A stretch of DNA of 12,166 nucleotides from a bacterium UBP2_UBA4780 (lineage in GTDB: Bacteria; Edwardsbacteria; AC1; EtOH8), in assembly GCA_002403115.1 (NCBI GenBank), contig DHHE01000014.1, positions 1 to 12,166 of the forward strand, in the 5' to 3' direction. Both the position numbers and the translations under genes were made by a program. Positions 1-6,049 of this stretch are shown here, in pieces; position 1 is the stretch's first letter, and every line of letters starts with the position of its first letter. The notes under the pieces were generated by a model. The model was given only the letters and a program-made list of their open reading frames with translations. It did not search any database and was not told the DNA's origin.

Positions 1-24
1 CACTTTACATAACAGAAAGTATCA

Positions 25-53
25 TTGAAAAAGATATATTGTAATACTATTTA
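25..53 (+). promoter_or_regulatory. Possible promoter of the LolA-like gene
   Basis: TTGAAA at 25-30 is followed after 17 nt by TATTTA at 48-53, in a very AT-rich stretch that contrasts with the GC-rich gene downstream. TATACT at 52-57 is a closer match to a -10 box but lies 21 nt from TTGAAA, so the exact hexamer is unclear. The position, about 55 nt before the start codon, suits a promoter. The window edge hides what lies upstream. Confidence 0.4.
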
Positions 54-109
54 TACTTGCCCACTATAAACCCGGAAGAACCATTAAACCAAACAACGGA
101 GGGAGGTAC

Positions 110-910
110 ATGAATAGGATCGGAAAGGCGCTCACCCTGGTGCTGGCGGCCTGTCTTCTGGCCGCGGCGGCTTCGGCCGACGACATCGGGACGGTGGTGG
201 CCAAGCTCCAGGCCAAGTACGGCAAGTTCGAGAAGATGGTCAAGGACCTGACCATGGCCATGGACGTCACCGTCCAGGACGGCAAGAACACCATGACCTC
301 GGAGAACGTCATGTACTACAAGGAGCCCAAATTCAGGATGGACTCCAAGATGAACCTGGGGGCCCAGGGCGGGGCCATGACCAGCTCGGTCATCTTCGAC
401 GGGAGCGACATGTGGATGGTGTCGATGATGGGCGCCCAGAAGATAGGGGACAAGGACCAGATGAAGTACGGCAAGGACAAGAGCTGGAGGTGGTGGAGCT
501 ACCTGACGGAGAACGGAACGGTTACCGGGTCCGAGACGGTGGCCGGCCACGACTGCTGGGTGATCGAGTTTCCGGAGACTGAGGCCAAGGACGGCGACAA
601 GGCCCGTCCCGGCTTCTCCAAACTGTGGCTGGCCAAGGACCTGCTGGTCCAGCTGAAGGCCGAGGTTCCCTACGAGAAGAAGAAAAAGGCGGTCATCGTC
701 TACTCGGACATCAGGCCGGCCATCGGCAAGATGGAGATGCCGCACAAGACCGAGACCTTCGTGGACGGAAAGCTGGCGACCACAGCCATCATCAAATCGG
801 TCGAATACAACAAGAACCTGCCGGACGACCTGTTCTCGGCGGCCAAGGCCAAGTCCGAGAACAAGGGGATGGGCGGGATGCTCAAGGGGATGGTGCCGGG
901 GGGGCAGTGA
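110..910 (+). CDS. Exported LolA/LolB-fold-like outer-membrane lipoprotein-sorting family protein
   Basis: A 266-residue protein whose N-terminus is a signal peptide: basic MNRIGK, a hydrophobic core, and an ASA-D site near residues 21-24. LAAC at 12-15 also fits a lipobox, so secretion by signal peptidase I or II is not settled. The mature part alternates short polar strands, has FDGSDMWM around residues 103-110, and ends with a VEYNKNLPDDLFS segment, all typical of the LolA-like beta-sheet family that carries lipoproteins or lipids across the periplasm. The extreme C-terminus is Gly/Met-rich (KGMGGMLKGMVPGG). The ATG follows GGAGGGAGG with good spacing. It is monocistronic, with a terminator 19 nt after the stop. 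Family assignment rests on the overall pattern, without an alignment; the cargo is unknown, and classical LolA function is not claimed. Confidence 0.7.
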   Translation: MNRIGKALTLVLAACLLAAAASADDIGTVVAKLQAKYGKFEKMVKDLTMAMDVTVQDGKNTMTSENVMYYKEPKFRMDSKMNLGAQGGAMTSSVIFDGSDMWMVSMMGAQKIGDKDQMKYGKDKSWRWWSYLTENGTVTGSETVAGHDCWVIEFPETEAKDGDKARPGFSKLWLAKDLLVQLKAEVPYEKKKKAVIVYSDIRPAIGKMEMPHKTETFVDGKLATTAIIKSVEYNKNLPDDLFSAAKAKSENKGMGGMLKGMVPGGQ

Positions 911-928
911 GCCCGAAGTTCCTGTGCT

Positions 929-956
929 AAAAGGCAGGCCCCTGGCCTGCCTTTTT
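929..956 (+). terminator. Intrinsic terminator after the LolA-like gene
   Basis: AGGCAGGCC (932-940) pairs perfectly with GGCCTGCCT (944-952) across a three-base loop. It is flanked by AAAA upstream and a T run through 956, so the stem can extend into A-T pairs and may work in both directions. The T run is followed within three bases by the -35 box of the mfd promoter. Confidence 0.92.
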
Positions 957-958
957 CA

Positions 959-987
959 TTGACCGCAGGGGGATATTCTGGTATAAT
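959..987 (+). promoter_or_regulatory. Sigma70-type promoter P1 of mfd
   Basis: TTGACC at 959-964, a 17-nt spacer, then a perfect TATAAT at 982-987. Transcription should start near 993-996, leaving a leader of about 90 nt before mfd. The promoter abuts the preceding terminator. Confidence 0.8.
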
Positions 988-1003
988 GCAAGGCGTCAGG
1001 CAA

Positions 1004-1034
1004 GCCAAGACCCCCGGTCGTTGGGGGCCTTGGC
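1004..1034 (+). other. Stable hairpin in the mfd leader
   Basis: GCCAAG (1004-1009) pairs with CTTGGC (1029-1034) and CCCCC (1011-1015) with GGGGG (1023-1027), with one A/C mismatch between the two helices and a seven-base loop. The stem would form about 10 nt from the 5' end of a P1 transcript. The bases after it are CTTTCGG, too poor in T for a confident terminator. It could protect the mRNA end or act as a weak attenuator; the sequence does not decide this. Confidence 0.6.
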
Positions 1035-1058
1035 CTTTCGGCGTTTGCACTATATATA
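1030..1058 (+). promoter_or_regulatory. Possible second promoter P2 of mfd
   Basis: TTGGCC at 1030-1035 and TATATA at 1053-1058 are 17 nt apart; a TATAAT overlaps at 1055-1060 with a less favourable 19-nt spacing. The AT-rich TATATATAATA tract stands out against its surroundings. The -35 lies inside the 3' arm of the leader hairpin. A transcript from here would lack the hairpin and start about 15 nt upstream of mfd. Confidence 0.35.
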
Positions 1059-1082
1059 ATACGAATATCGGAAAGCCGACAA

Positions 1083-4000
1083 ATGCTTTGGGATGACATA
1101 GGGGGGCAGGTAACGGCTTCGCCGCCGCTGCGCAAGCTGCTGCAGCTGGCCGGCTCCGGTGCCGGGCGCTTCGGCATCACCGGGGCCTGCGAGAGCGGCA
1201 AGGCCCTGGCGGTGTCGGCGCTGTTCTCGGAAAATAAAAGGACAATCCTGTGGTTAGTGCCCACACCCGAGGAAGCCGAGCGCCAGCGGGACAACCTGGC
1301 GGCCCTGCTGGGCGAGGAGGCGGTGAGGCACTGGGCCTGCTGGGAGATCCTTCCCGGCGAGGAGCGGGAGCCGGACGAGGAGCTGGTGGGCAGCCGGATG
1401 GAGTGCCTGCAGGCCCTGGCCTCGGGGCGCCCGGTGATCGTGGTGGCCTCGGCCCGGTCCCTGCTGCAGAACACGCTTTCCAGGGGGATGTTCGAACGGC
1501 TGACCTTGAGGCTTTCCCTGGGGCAGAGGATCGATCGCGACCAGCTGCCCGAGCAACTGGTCAGGTCCGGGTTCGAACGCCAGCCAGCGGTGGCCGGAAT
1601 CGGCGACTTCGCGGTGCGCGGCAGCATCATCGACATCGCCGGCTTCGGGCCGCCCGAGCCGGTGCGCCTCGAGCTGGACGAGGACGACCGGATCGCCTCG
1701 CTTAGGCATTTCAGCCTGGCCGACCAGCGCTCCACCACCCGGCTGGAGGCGGCCGTCATCCTGCCCGGGAAGGAGGCCGACCCCAAGGGATCGCCTCTGC
1801 CGGCCCACCTGCCTGAAGACGCCCTGGTGTGCTGGGACGAGCCGGGCGAGTCCCTGGCCGGGTTCGAAGAGGTGGCCGAGGAGCTGGAGACGTTCGGCCG
1901 CGACGCAAGGTATGGCCTCTTTGCCGACTGCCGGCCGATGCTGGAGTCCCGGAGGATGGTGCTGATGACCTCCGGGGCCGGGTTCGGTGTGGCCGACCTG
2001 CCCCAGCCCGAAGAGGCGGTCAGGATTCCGGTCCGGCCGGTGGAGCCCTTCATGTCCAACCTCAAGCTCCTGAGGGAGAGGCTGGAGAAGCTCCGCAGCG
2101 ATGGCGTCAGGACCCTGGTGCTGACCGACACCCCGGGCCAGATGGAGAGGATGCGGGAGATACTCGACGGGTTCGGTCCCGGCTTCTCCCAGGGCCTGCA
2201 GCTGGCCGGGCTGCACGGCGGCTTCCACCTGCCCGAGGCCGGGCTGTGGGCGGCCACCGAACGGGAGATCTTCGCCCGCCAGAGGCGGCGGCGGACGCGC
2301 CGCTTCCAGAAGGGCGGCGGGGCTATCCGCTCGCTGGACCAGCTGAAGTTCGGGGACTACATGGTCCACGTGGACTACGGCATCTGCCGCTACCAGGGCC
2401 TGGTGCAAACCGACATGGGCGGCCAGCCGGCCGAGTGCCTGCTGCTGGTTTTCCGGGACAACGACAAGCTCTACGTGCCCATCGACCAGATGAAGCGGGT
2501 GCAGCGCTTTTCGTCCGAGGAGGGCTACCAGCCGGCGCTCTCCAAGCTGGGCTCGGGCCAGTGGGAGGAGACCAAGGCCAGGGTCAAGAGGGCGGCCAAG
2601 GACATGGCCCAGGAGCTGCTGGCCCTCTACGCCCGGCGCAAGTCGGAGCCGGGGCGCGCCTTCGGCCCGGACACCGCCTGGCAGCGGGAGCTGGAGGCGG
2701 CCTTCCCCTACGAGGAGACGGCGGACCAGAGCCGGGCCATCGAAGAGGTGAAGTCCGACATGGAATCGGAACAGCCGATGGACCGGCTGCTGTGCGGGGA
2801 CGTGGGCTACGGCAAGACCGAGGTGGCGGTGAGGGCGACCTTCAAGGCGGTGATGGGCGGCGCCCAGGCGGCGGTGCTGGCCCCGACCACGGTGCTGGCC
2901 GAGCAGCACTACCTCACCTTCAGGGAGCGGATGGCCGACTACCCGGTGCGCATCGAGATGCTGTCGCGCTTCCGCCGGCCGGCCGAACAGCGGGCCGTGG
3001 CCCGGGCGGTGGCGGCCGGGGAGGTGGACATCCTCATCGGCACCCACCGGATATTGCAGAAGGACGTGTCCTTCAAGAATCTGGGCCTGCTGGTGGTGGA
3101 CGAGGAGCAGCGTTTCGGGGTGGGGCACAAGGAGCGCATCAAGCGGCTTTGCTGTTCGGTGGACGTGCTGACCATGACCGCCACCCCCATCCCCCGCACC
3201 CTGCACATGTCGCTGCTGGGCGTGCGGGACGTCTCCAACATCGAGACCCCGCCCCGGGACCGGCTGGCGGTGCTGACCGAGGTCATGCCCTGGGACGAGA
3301 GGAGGATACAGGAGGCGGTGCAGAGGGAGGTGGACCGGGGCGGCCAGGTGTTCTTCCTGCACAACCGGGTGCAATCGATCGCCGCCATGGCCGCCATGCT
3401 GGCAAGGCTCCTGCCCGGGGTGGAGATGGTAACCGCCCACGGACAGATGGAGCCCAGGGAGTTGGAACGGGCCATGCTGGCGTTCAACTCCCGGCGCTAC
3501 GACCTGCTGCTGGCCACCACCATCATCGAGTCCGGCCTGGACATGCCCAACGTCAACACCATCATCATCAACCGGGCCGACCGCTTCGGGCTGGCCCAGC
3601 TATACCAGCTGCGGGGCCGGGTGGGCCGCTCCGACCGCCGGGCCTACGCCTACCTGATGGTCCCCAAGGGAGGCCGGGTGAACGAGGTGGCCAGGAAGAG
3701 GCTGCGAATCATCGAGGAGCTTTCCGAGCTGGGGTCGGGATTCAAGCTGGCCCTGCGCGACCTGGAGATAAGGGGGGCGGGCAACCTCCTGGGCCGCGAG
3801 CAGCACGGACACATGATGTCGGTGGGCTTCGAGCTCTACTGCCAACTGCTCGAGGAGGCGGTGCGGGAGCTCAAGGGGCTGACCCCCATCCCCCAGATCA
3901 ACGTCATCATCGAGACCGACCGCCGGGCGGTGATCCCGGCCGAGTACGTGGAGGAGGGGGACGAAAGGATCAATCTCTACCGGCGCCTGAACCGGGCCCC

Positions 4001-4328
4001 CGATCCCGGGGCGGTGGGGGAACTGGCCGGGGAACTGGCGGACCGTTTCGGCCCGCTGCCGCCGCCGGCGGAAAGGCTGGTGAACGTCGCCCGGCTGCGC
4101 CTGGCCGCGGCCAGGCTGGGGGCGGACCGGCTGGAGTGGCAGGGTTCGAATCTGACCTTCCGCTGGCCCGAGGGCCGCGACCCTTCGCGCCAGACACTGG
4201 AGCATCTCATCAAGACAGTGGCCCTGCCCATCGAGTTCGTGGCCGGGAGGAGGTTCGCGGCCATGATATCCCTGGGAAGGGATTTCGAGGCGGCCGTGAT
4301 GGCCGAGGCCCTTTGGGGCAAGGGATGA
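1083..4328 (+). CDS. mfd: Transcription-repair coupling factor Mfd
   Basis: An ATP-driven DNA translocase that pushes RNA polymerase stalled at damage off the template and recruits UvrA for nucleotide excision repair. Of its 1081 residues, about 1-400 form the UvrB-like and linker region (FAVRGSIIDI is the recognisable motif). The CarD-like RNA-polymerase-interaction domain begins near 418 (DQLKFGDYMVHVDYGI). RecG-like helicase motifs follow: Walker A GDVGYGKT at 572-579, DEEQ at 673-676, TATPIPRT near 699-706 and motif VI QLRGRVGR at 842-849. A C-terminal TRCF domain fills the rest. It is somewhat shorter than the E. coli (1148) and B. subtilis (1177) proteins, mostly before the CarD-like part, while all helicase motifs are intact. 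The ATG has GGAAAG seven bases upstream. No clear terminator follows; the next operon has its own promoter 10 nt after the stop. Confidence 0.97.
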   Translation: MLWDDIGGQVTASPPLRKLLQLAGSGAGRFGITGACESGKALAVSALFSENKRTILWLVPTPEEAERQRDNLAALLGEEAVRHWACWEILPGEEREPDEELVGSRMECLQALASGRPVIVVASARSLLQNTLSRGMFERLTLRLSLGQRIDRDQLPEQLVRSGFERQPAVAGIGDFAVRGSIIDIAGFGPPEPVRLELDEDDRIASLRHFSLADQRSTTRLEAAVILPGKEADPKGSPLPAHLPEDALVCWDEPGESLAGFEEVAEELETFGRDARYGLFADCRPMLESRRMVLMTSGAGFGVADLPQPEEAVRIPVRPVEPFMSNLKLLRERLEKLRSDGVRTLVLTDTPGQMERMREILDGFGPGFSQGLQLAGLHGGFHLPEAGLWAATEREIFARQRRRRTRRFQKGGGAIRSLDQLKFGDYMVHVDYGICRYQGLVQTDMGGQPAECLLLVFRDNDKLYVPIDQMKRVQRFSSEEGYQPALSKLGSGQWEETKARVKRAAKDMAQELLALYARRKSEPGRAFGPDTAWQRELEAAFPYEETADQSRAIEEVKSDMESEQPMDRLLCGDVGYGKTEVAVRATFKAVMGGAQAAVLAPTTVLAEQHYLTFRERMADYPVRIEMLSRFRRPAEQRAVARAVAAGEVDILIGTHRILQKDVSFKNLGLLVVDEEQRFGVGHKERIKRLCCSVDVLTMTATPIPRTLHMSLLGVRDVSNIETPPRDRLAVLTEVMPWDERRIQEAVQREVDRGGQVFFLHNRVQSIAAMAAMLARLLPGVEMVTAHGQMEPRELERAMLAFNSRRYDLLLATTIIESGLDMPNVNTIIINRADRFGLAQLYQLRGRVGRSDRRAYAYLMVPKGGRVNEVARKRLRIIEELSELGSGFKLALRDLEIRGAGNLLGREQHGHMMSVGFELYCQLLEEAVRELKGLTPIPQINVIIETDRRAVIPAEYVEEGDERINLYRRLNRAPDPGAVGELAGELADRFGPLPPPAERLVNVARLRLAAARLGADRLEWQGSNLTFRWPEGRDPSRQTLEHLIKTVALPIEFVAGRRFAAMISLGRDFEAAVMAEALWGKG

Positions 4329-4338
4329 CGATTTAGGG

Positions 4339-4367
4339 TTGACAAAACCCGTTTCTATGGCTATATT
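4339..4367 (+). promoter_or_regulatory. Sigma70-type promoter of the mcsA-mcsB-clpC operon
   Basis: Perfect -35 TTGACA at 4339-4344, a 17-nt spacer and TATATT at 4362-4367. The -35 sits inside a small inverted repeat, GGGTT (4336-4340) and AACCC (4346-4350). I see no CtsR heptad tandem repeat and no CIRCE element near it, so stress control, if present, does not use the usual Firmicutes operators. The leader to the preferred mcsA start is about 105 nt. Confidence 0.85.
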
Positions 4368-4384
4368 TATACTTAGTGCCGCCG

Positions 4385-4421
4385 GATTGCACTGATTTTC
4401 CGTGATTCCACGGATTTCGTA
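4385..4421 (+). repeat. Degenerate tandem GATT-unit repeat in the mcsA leader
   Basis: GATT recurs at 4385, 4394, 4404 and 4413, giving four units of 9-10 bases; the first and third are GATTGCACT and GATTCCACG. Within it, TCCGTG (4399-4404) and CACGGA (4409-4414) form a short palindrome with a four-base loop. The block lies between promoter and start codon. It may be a short remnant of a dispersed genomic repeat or a binding site or hairpin affecting the operon mRNA. Confidence 0.5.
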
Positions 4422-4479
4422 AAAGCAGGTCCGGCGTTACTTGCCCGTAAACTTTATCGAGGAACGGCTACGGCAGCCT

Positions 4480-4992
4480 ATGCTCTGCGACCAGTGCAAA
4501 AAAAACGAGGCGGTGATGCGCTACACGGTGGTCAAGGACGGAAAGTCCGAGGAGCACCACCTCTGCGCCGGCTGCGCCTCGGAGAAGGGGCTGGCCGGCC
4601 AGCTGGGGGCGGCCATCTCCTCGCTCAGCTACCTCCTGGACGACATGGTCAAGGAGACGACGGAGCCGGGGAGCCGGGGGATGTCCTGCCGGGCCTGCGG
4701 ACTCACCCTGTCGCAGTTCAGGCAAACCGGCCGGCTGGGGTGCGGCGGCTGCTACCAGGCCTTCGCCCCGCTGCTCCGCCGGATGATACGCCAGGTACAA
4801 GGAAGCGGCCGTCATCTGGGCAAGTCCAAGCCGCGGCCGGCCGCGCCGCCGAAGCCCGGGCCGGAGGGATCGATGGAATCGCTCAAGGCCGAGCTGGTCC
4901 AGGCGGTCCGGCACGAGGAGTTCGAACTGGCGGCCTCCCTGAGGGACCGGATAAAGGCCATGGAGGCCGTGGGCGATGAGCCTGCCCATTGA
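4480..4992 (+). CDS. mcsA: McsA, zinc-binding activator of the McsB arginine kinase
   Basis: A 170-residue protein beginning MLCDQCKKNEAV, as McsA proteins usually do. Four CxxC pairs are visible: C3/C6, C29/C32, C70/C73 and C88/C91, enough for two zinc sites. A basic Pro-rich linker (about 108-130) leads to a C-terminal UVR motif (about 132-166, ELVQAVRHEEFELAASLRDRIK). In B. subtilis McsA binds and activates McsB. The frame is open upstream to a TTG at 4441, which would add 13 residues. I prefer the ATG at 4480 because it matches the family N-terminus, although its GAGGAA lies a long 15 nt away, so the start is not certain. First gene of the operon; it overlaps mcsB by 17 nt. Confidence 0.9.
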   Translation: MLCDQCKKNEAVMRYTVVKDGKSEEHHLCAGCASEKGLAGQLGAAISSLSYLLDDMVKETTEPGSRGMSCRACGLTLSQFRQTGRLGCGGCYQAFAPLLRRMIRQVQGSGRHLGKSKPRPAAPPKPGPEGSMESLKAELVQAVRHEEFELAASLRDRIKAMEAVGDEPAH

Positions 4993-6049
4993 CGGCGTCC
5001 GGGAGCTGGCCCTGCGGCCGGCCGGCTGGCTTAGCGGCAGGGGGCCGCACGCCGACACCGTGCTGTCGGGCCGGGTGCGGTTGGCCAGGAACCTGGCCCG
5101 GATCCCGTTCCCCCAGGCCGCCGGCGACCAGGTCCGGAACGAAGTGCTCTCGACCGTCAAGCCGGCGGCCATGGAGAACGACTATTTCAGGGGGGCCGCT
5201 TTCTTCGCCTGCCAGGACCTGAGCCCGCTGGGGAAGCAGGCGCTGGTGGAGCGCAGGATGGCCAGCCCGGATCTGGCCGGGATGGGGCCCGGCTCCGGGG
5301 TCCTCATCGGCAGCGAGCAGTCGCTTTCCCTGATGATCAACGAGGAGGACCACGTCAGGCTGCAGAGCATGTTTTCGGGCCTGGACCTGCTTGAGGCCTT
5401 CCGGGTGGTGGACCAGATAGACGACCAGCTCCAGGAGATCCTGGACTGCGCCTACTCCGAGGAGTGGGGCTTCCTGACCGCATGCCCCACCAACGTCGGC
5501 ACCGGCCTCCGGGCCTCGATGCTGATCCACCTGCCGGCCCTGGTGCTGACCCGGCAGATAGACGAGGCGCTGAAGGCCATGGTCCAGGTGGGGATGACGG
5601 TCCGCGGGCTCTACGGGGAGAGCAGCGAGGTGGCGGGCCACCTGTTCCAGATATCCAACCGGACCTCGCTGGGCAGCACCGAGCTGGAGATCATAGAGAG
5701 CGTGGAGCGGGCGGGACGCCACCTGCTGGAGAGCGAGGTCAGGGCCAGGGAGACCCTGATGGAGCAGGCCGGGCGCGAGACCGAGGACAAGGTGTGGCGG
5801 GCCCTGGGCATCCTGGGCAGCGCCCGGGTGCTGAACTCGGAGGAGTTCCTCAACCTCTCGTCGGCCGTCAGGATGGGCCTGTCCCTGGGGCTGATCCAGT
5901 CCCCGGGCCTGGGGGTTCTCAACGAGCTTCTGGTCCTGACCCAGCCGGCCCACCTGCAACTGTACTGCGACCAGGCCATGGAGGCCAGGGAACGGGACAT
6001 CAAAAGAGCCGAGATAGTGCGCGAAAGAATCAAAGGATGGATAACATGA
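4976..6049 (+). CDS. mcsB: McsB protein-arginine kinase
   Basis: A 357-residue guanido-kinase-fold enzyme that transfers phosphate from ATP to arginine side chains of proteins, marking them for ClpC-ClpP. Visible motifs: the nucleotide-binding SGRVRLARN at 31-39, the catalytic-glutamate segment NEEDH at 122-126, and the signature CPTNVGTGLRAS at 170-181 with its conserved cysteine C170. Near the C-terminus RDIKRA at 340-345 matches the RDxxRA motif described as the allosteric phosphoarginine-binding pocket of McsB, which separates it from metabolic arginine or creatine kinases. Length is close to the B. subtilis protein (363). The ATG has GGAGG nine bases upstream, inside mcsA, and the 17-nt overlap suggests translational coupling. 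No McsB-antagonist phosphatase (YwlE) is in the window. Confidence 0.96.
   Translation: MSLPIDGVRELALRPAGWLSGRGPHADTVLSGRVRLARNLARIPFPQAAGDQVRNEVLSTVKPAAMENDYFRGAAFFACQDLSPLGKQALVERRMASPDLAGMGPGSGVLIGSEQSLSLMINEEDHVRLQSMFSGLDLLEAFRVVDQIDDQLQEILDCAYSEEWGFLTACPTNVGTGLRASMLIHLPALVLTRQIDEALKAMVQVGMTVRGLYGESSEVAGHLFQISNRTSLGSTELEIIESVERAGRHLLESEVRARETLMEQAGRETEDKVWRALGILGSARVLNSEEFLNLSSAVRMGLSLGLIQSPGLGVLNELLVLTQPAHLQLYCDQAMEARERDIKRAEIVRERIKGWIT

Noticed and set aside
1004..1034. Intrinsic terminator or small RNA in front of mfd
   Set aside because: The stem is strong, but only CTTTCGG follows, not a T run, so termination cannot be claimed.
1254..3440. Long open frame on the - strand opposite mfd (728 codons)
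   Set aside because: Shadow of mfd with low-complexity composition and no start context or motifs.
1829..4336. Second + strand frame of 835 codons inside mfd
   Set aside because: A Gly/Ala/Arg/Pro-rich out-of-frame reading of mfd; the mfd frame carries all helicase motifs.
4336..4356. Terminator of mfd
   Set aside because: The GGGTT/AACCC stem is only 5 bp and the following GTTTCT is a poor T tract; it overlaps a strong promoter and is more likely part of it.
4399..4414. CIRCE or CtsR operator before mcsA
   Set aside because: The TCCGTG/CACGGA palindrome does not match TTAGCACTC-N9-GAGTGCTAA or the CtsR AGTCAAA heptads, and it lies downstream of the start of transcription.
4441..4479. TTG start giving McsA 13 extra residues
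   Set aside because: The McsA family starts right at the first CxxC motif and the TTG has no better ribosome site, so the ATG at 4480 is preferred, though not proven.
5464..6045. Upstream extension of the clpC frame through mcsB
   Set aside because: ClpC proteins begin near MKDNRFTERTKRVL; the extension is an out-of-frame, low-complexity reading of mcsB, and 6046 has a proper ribosome site.
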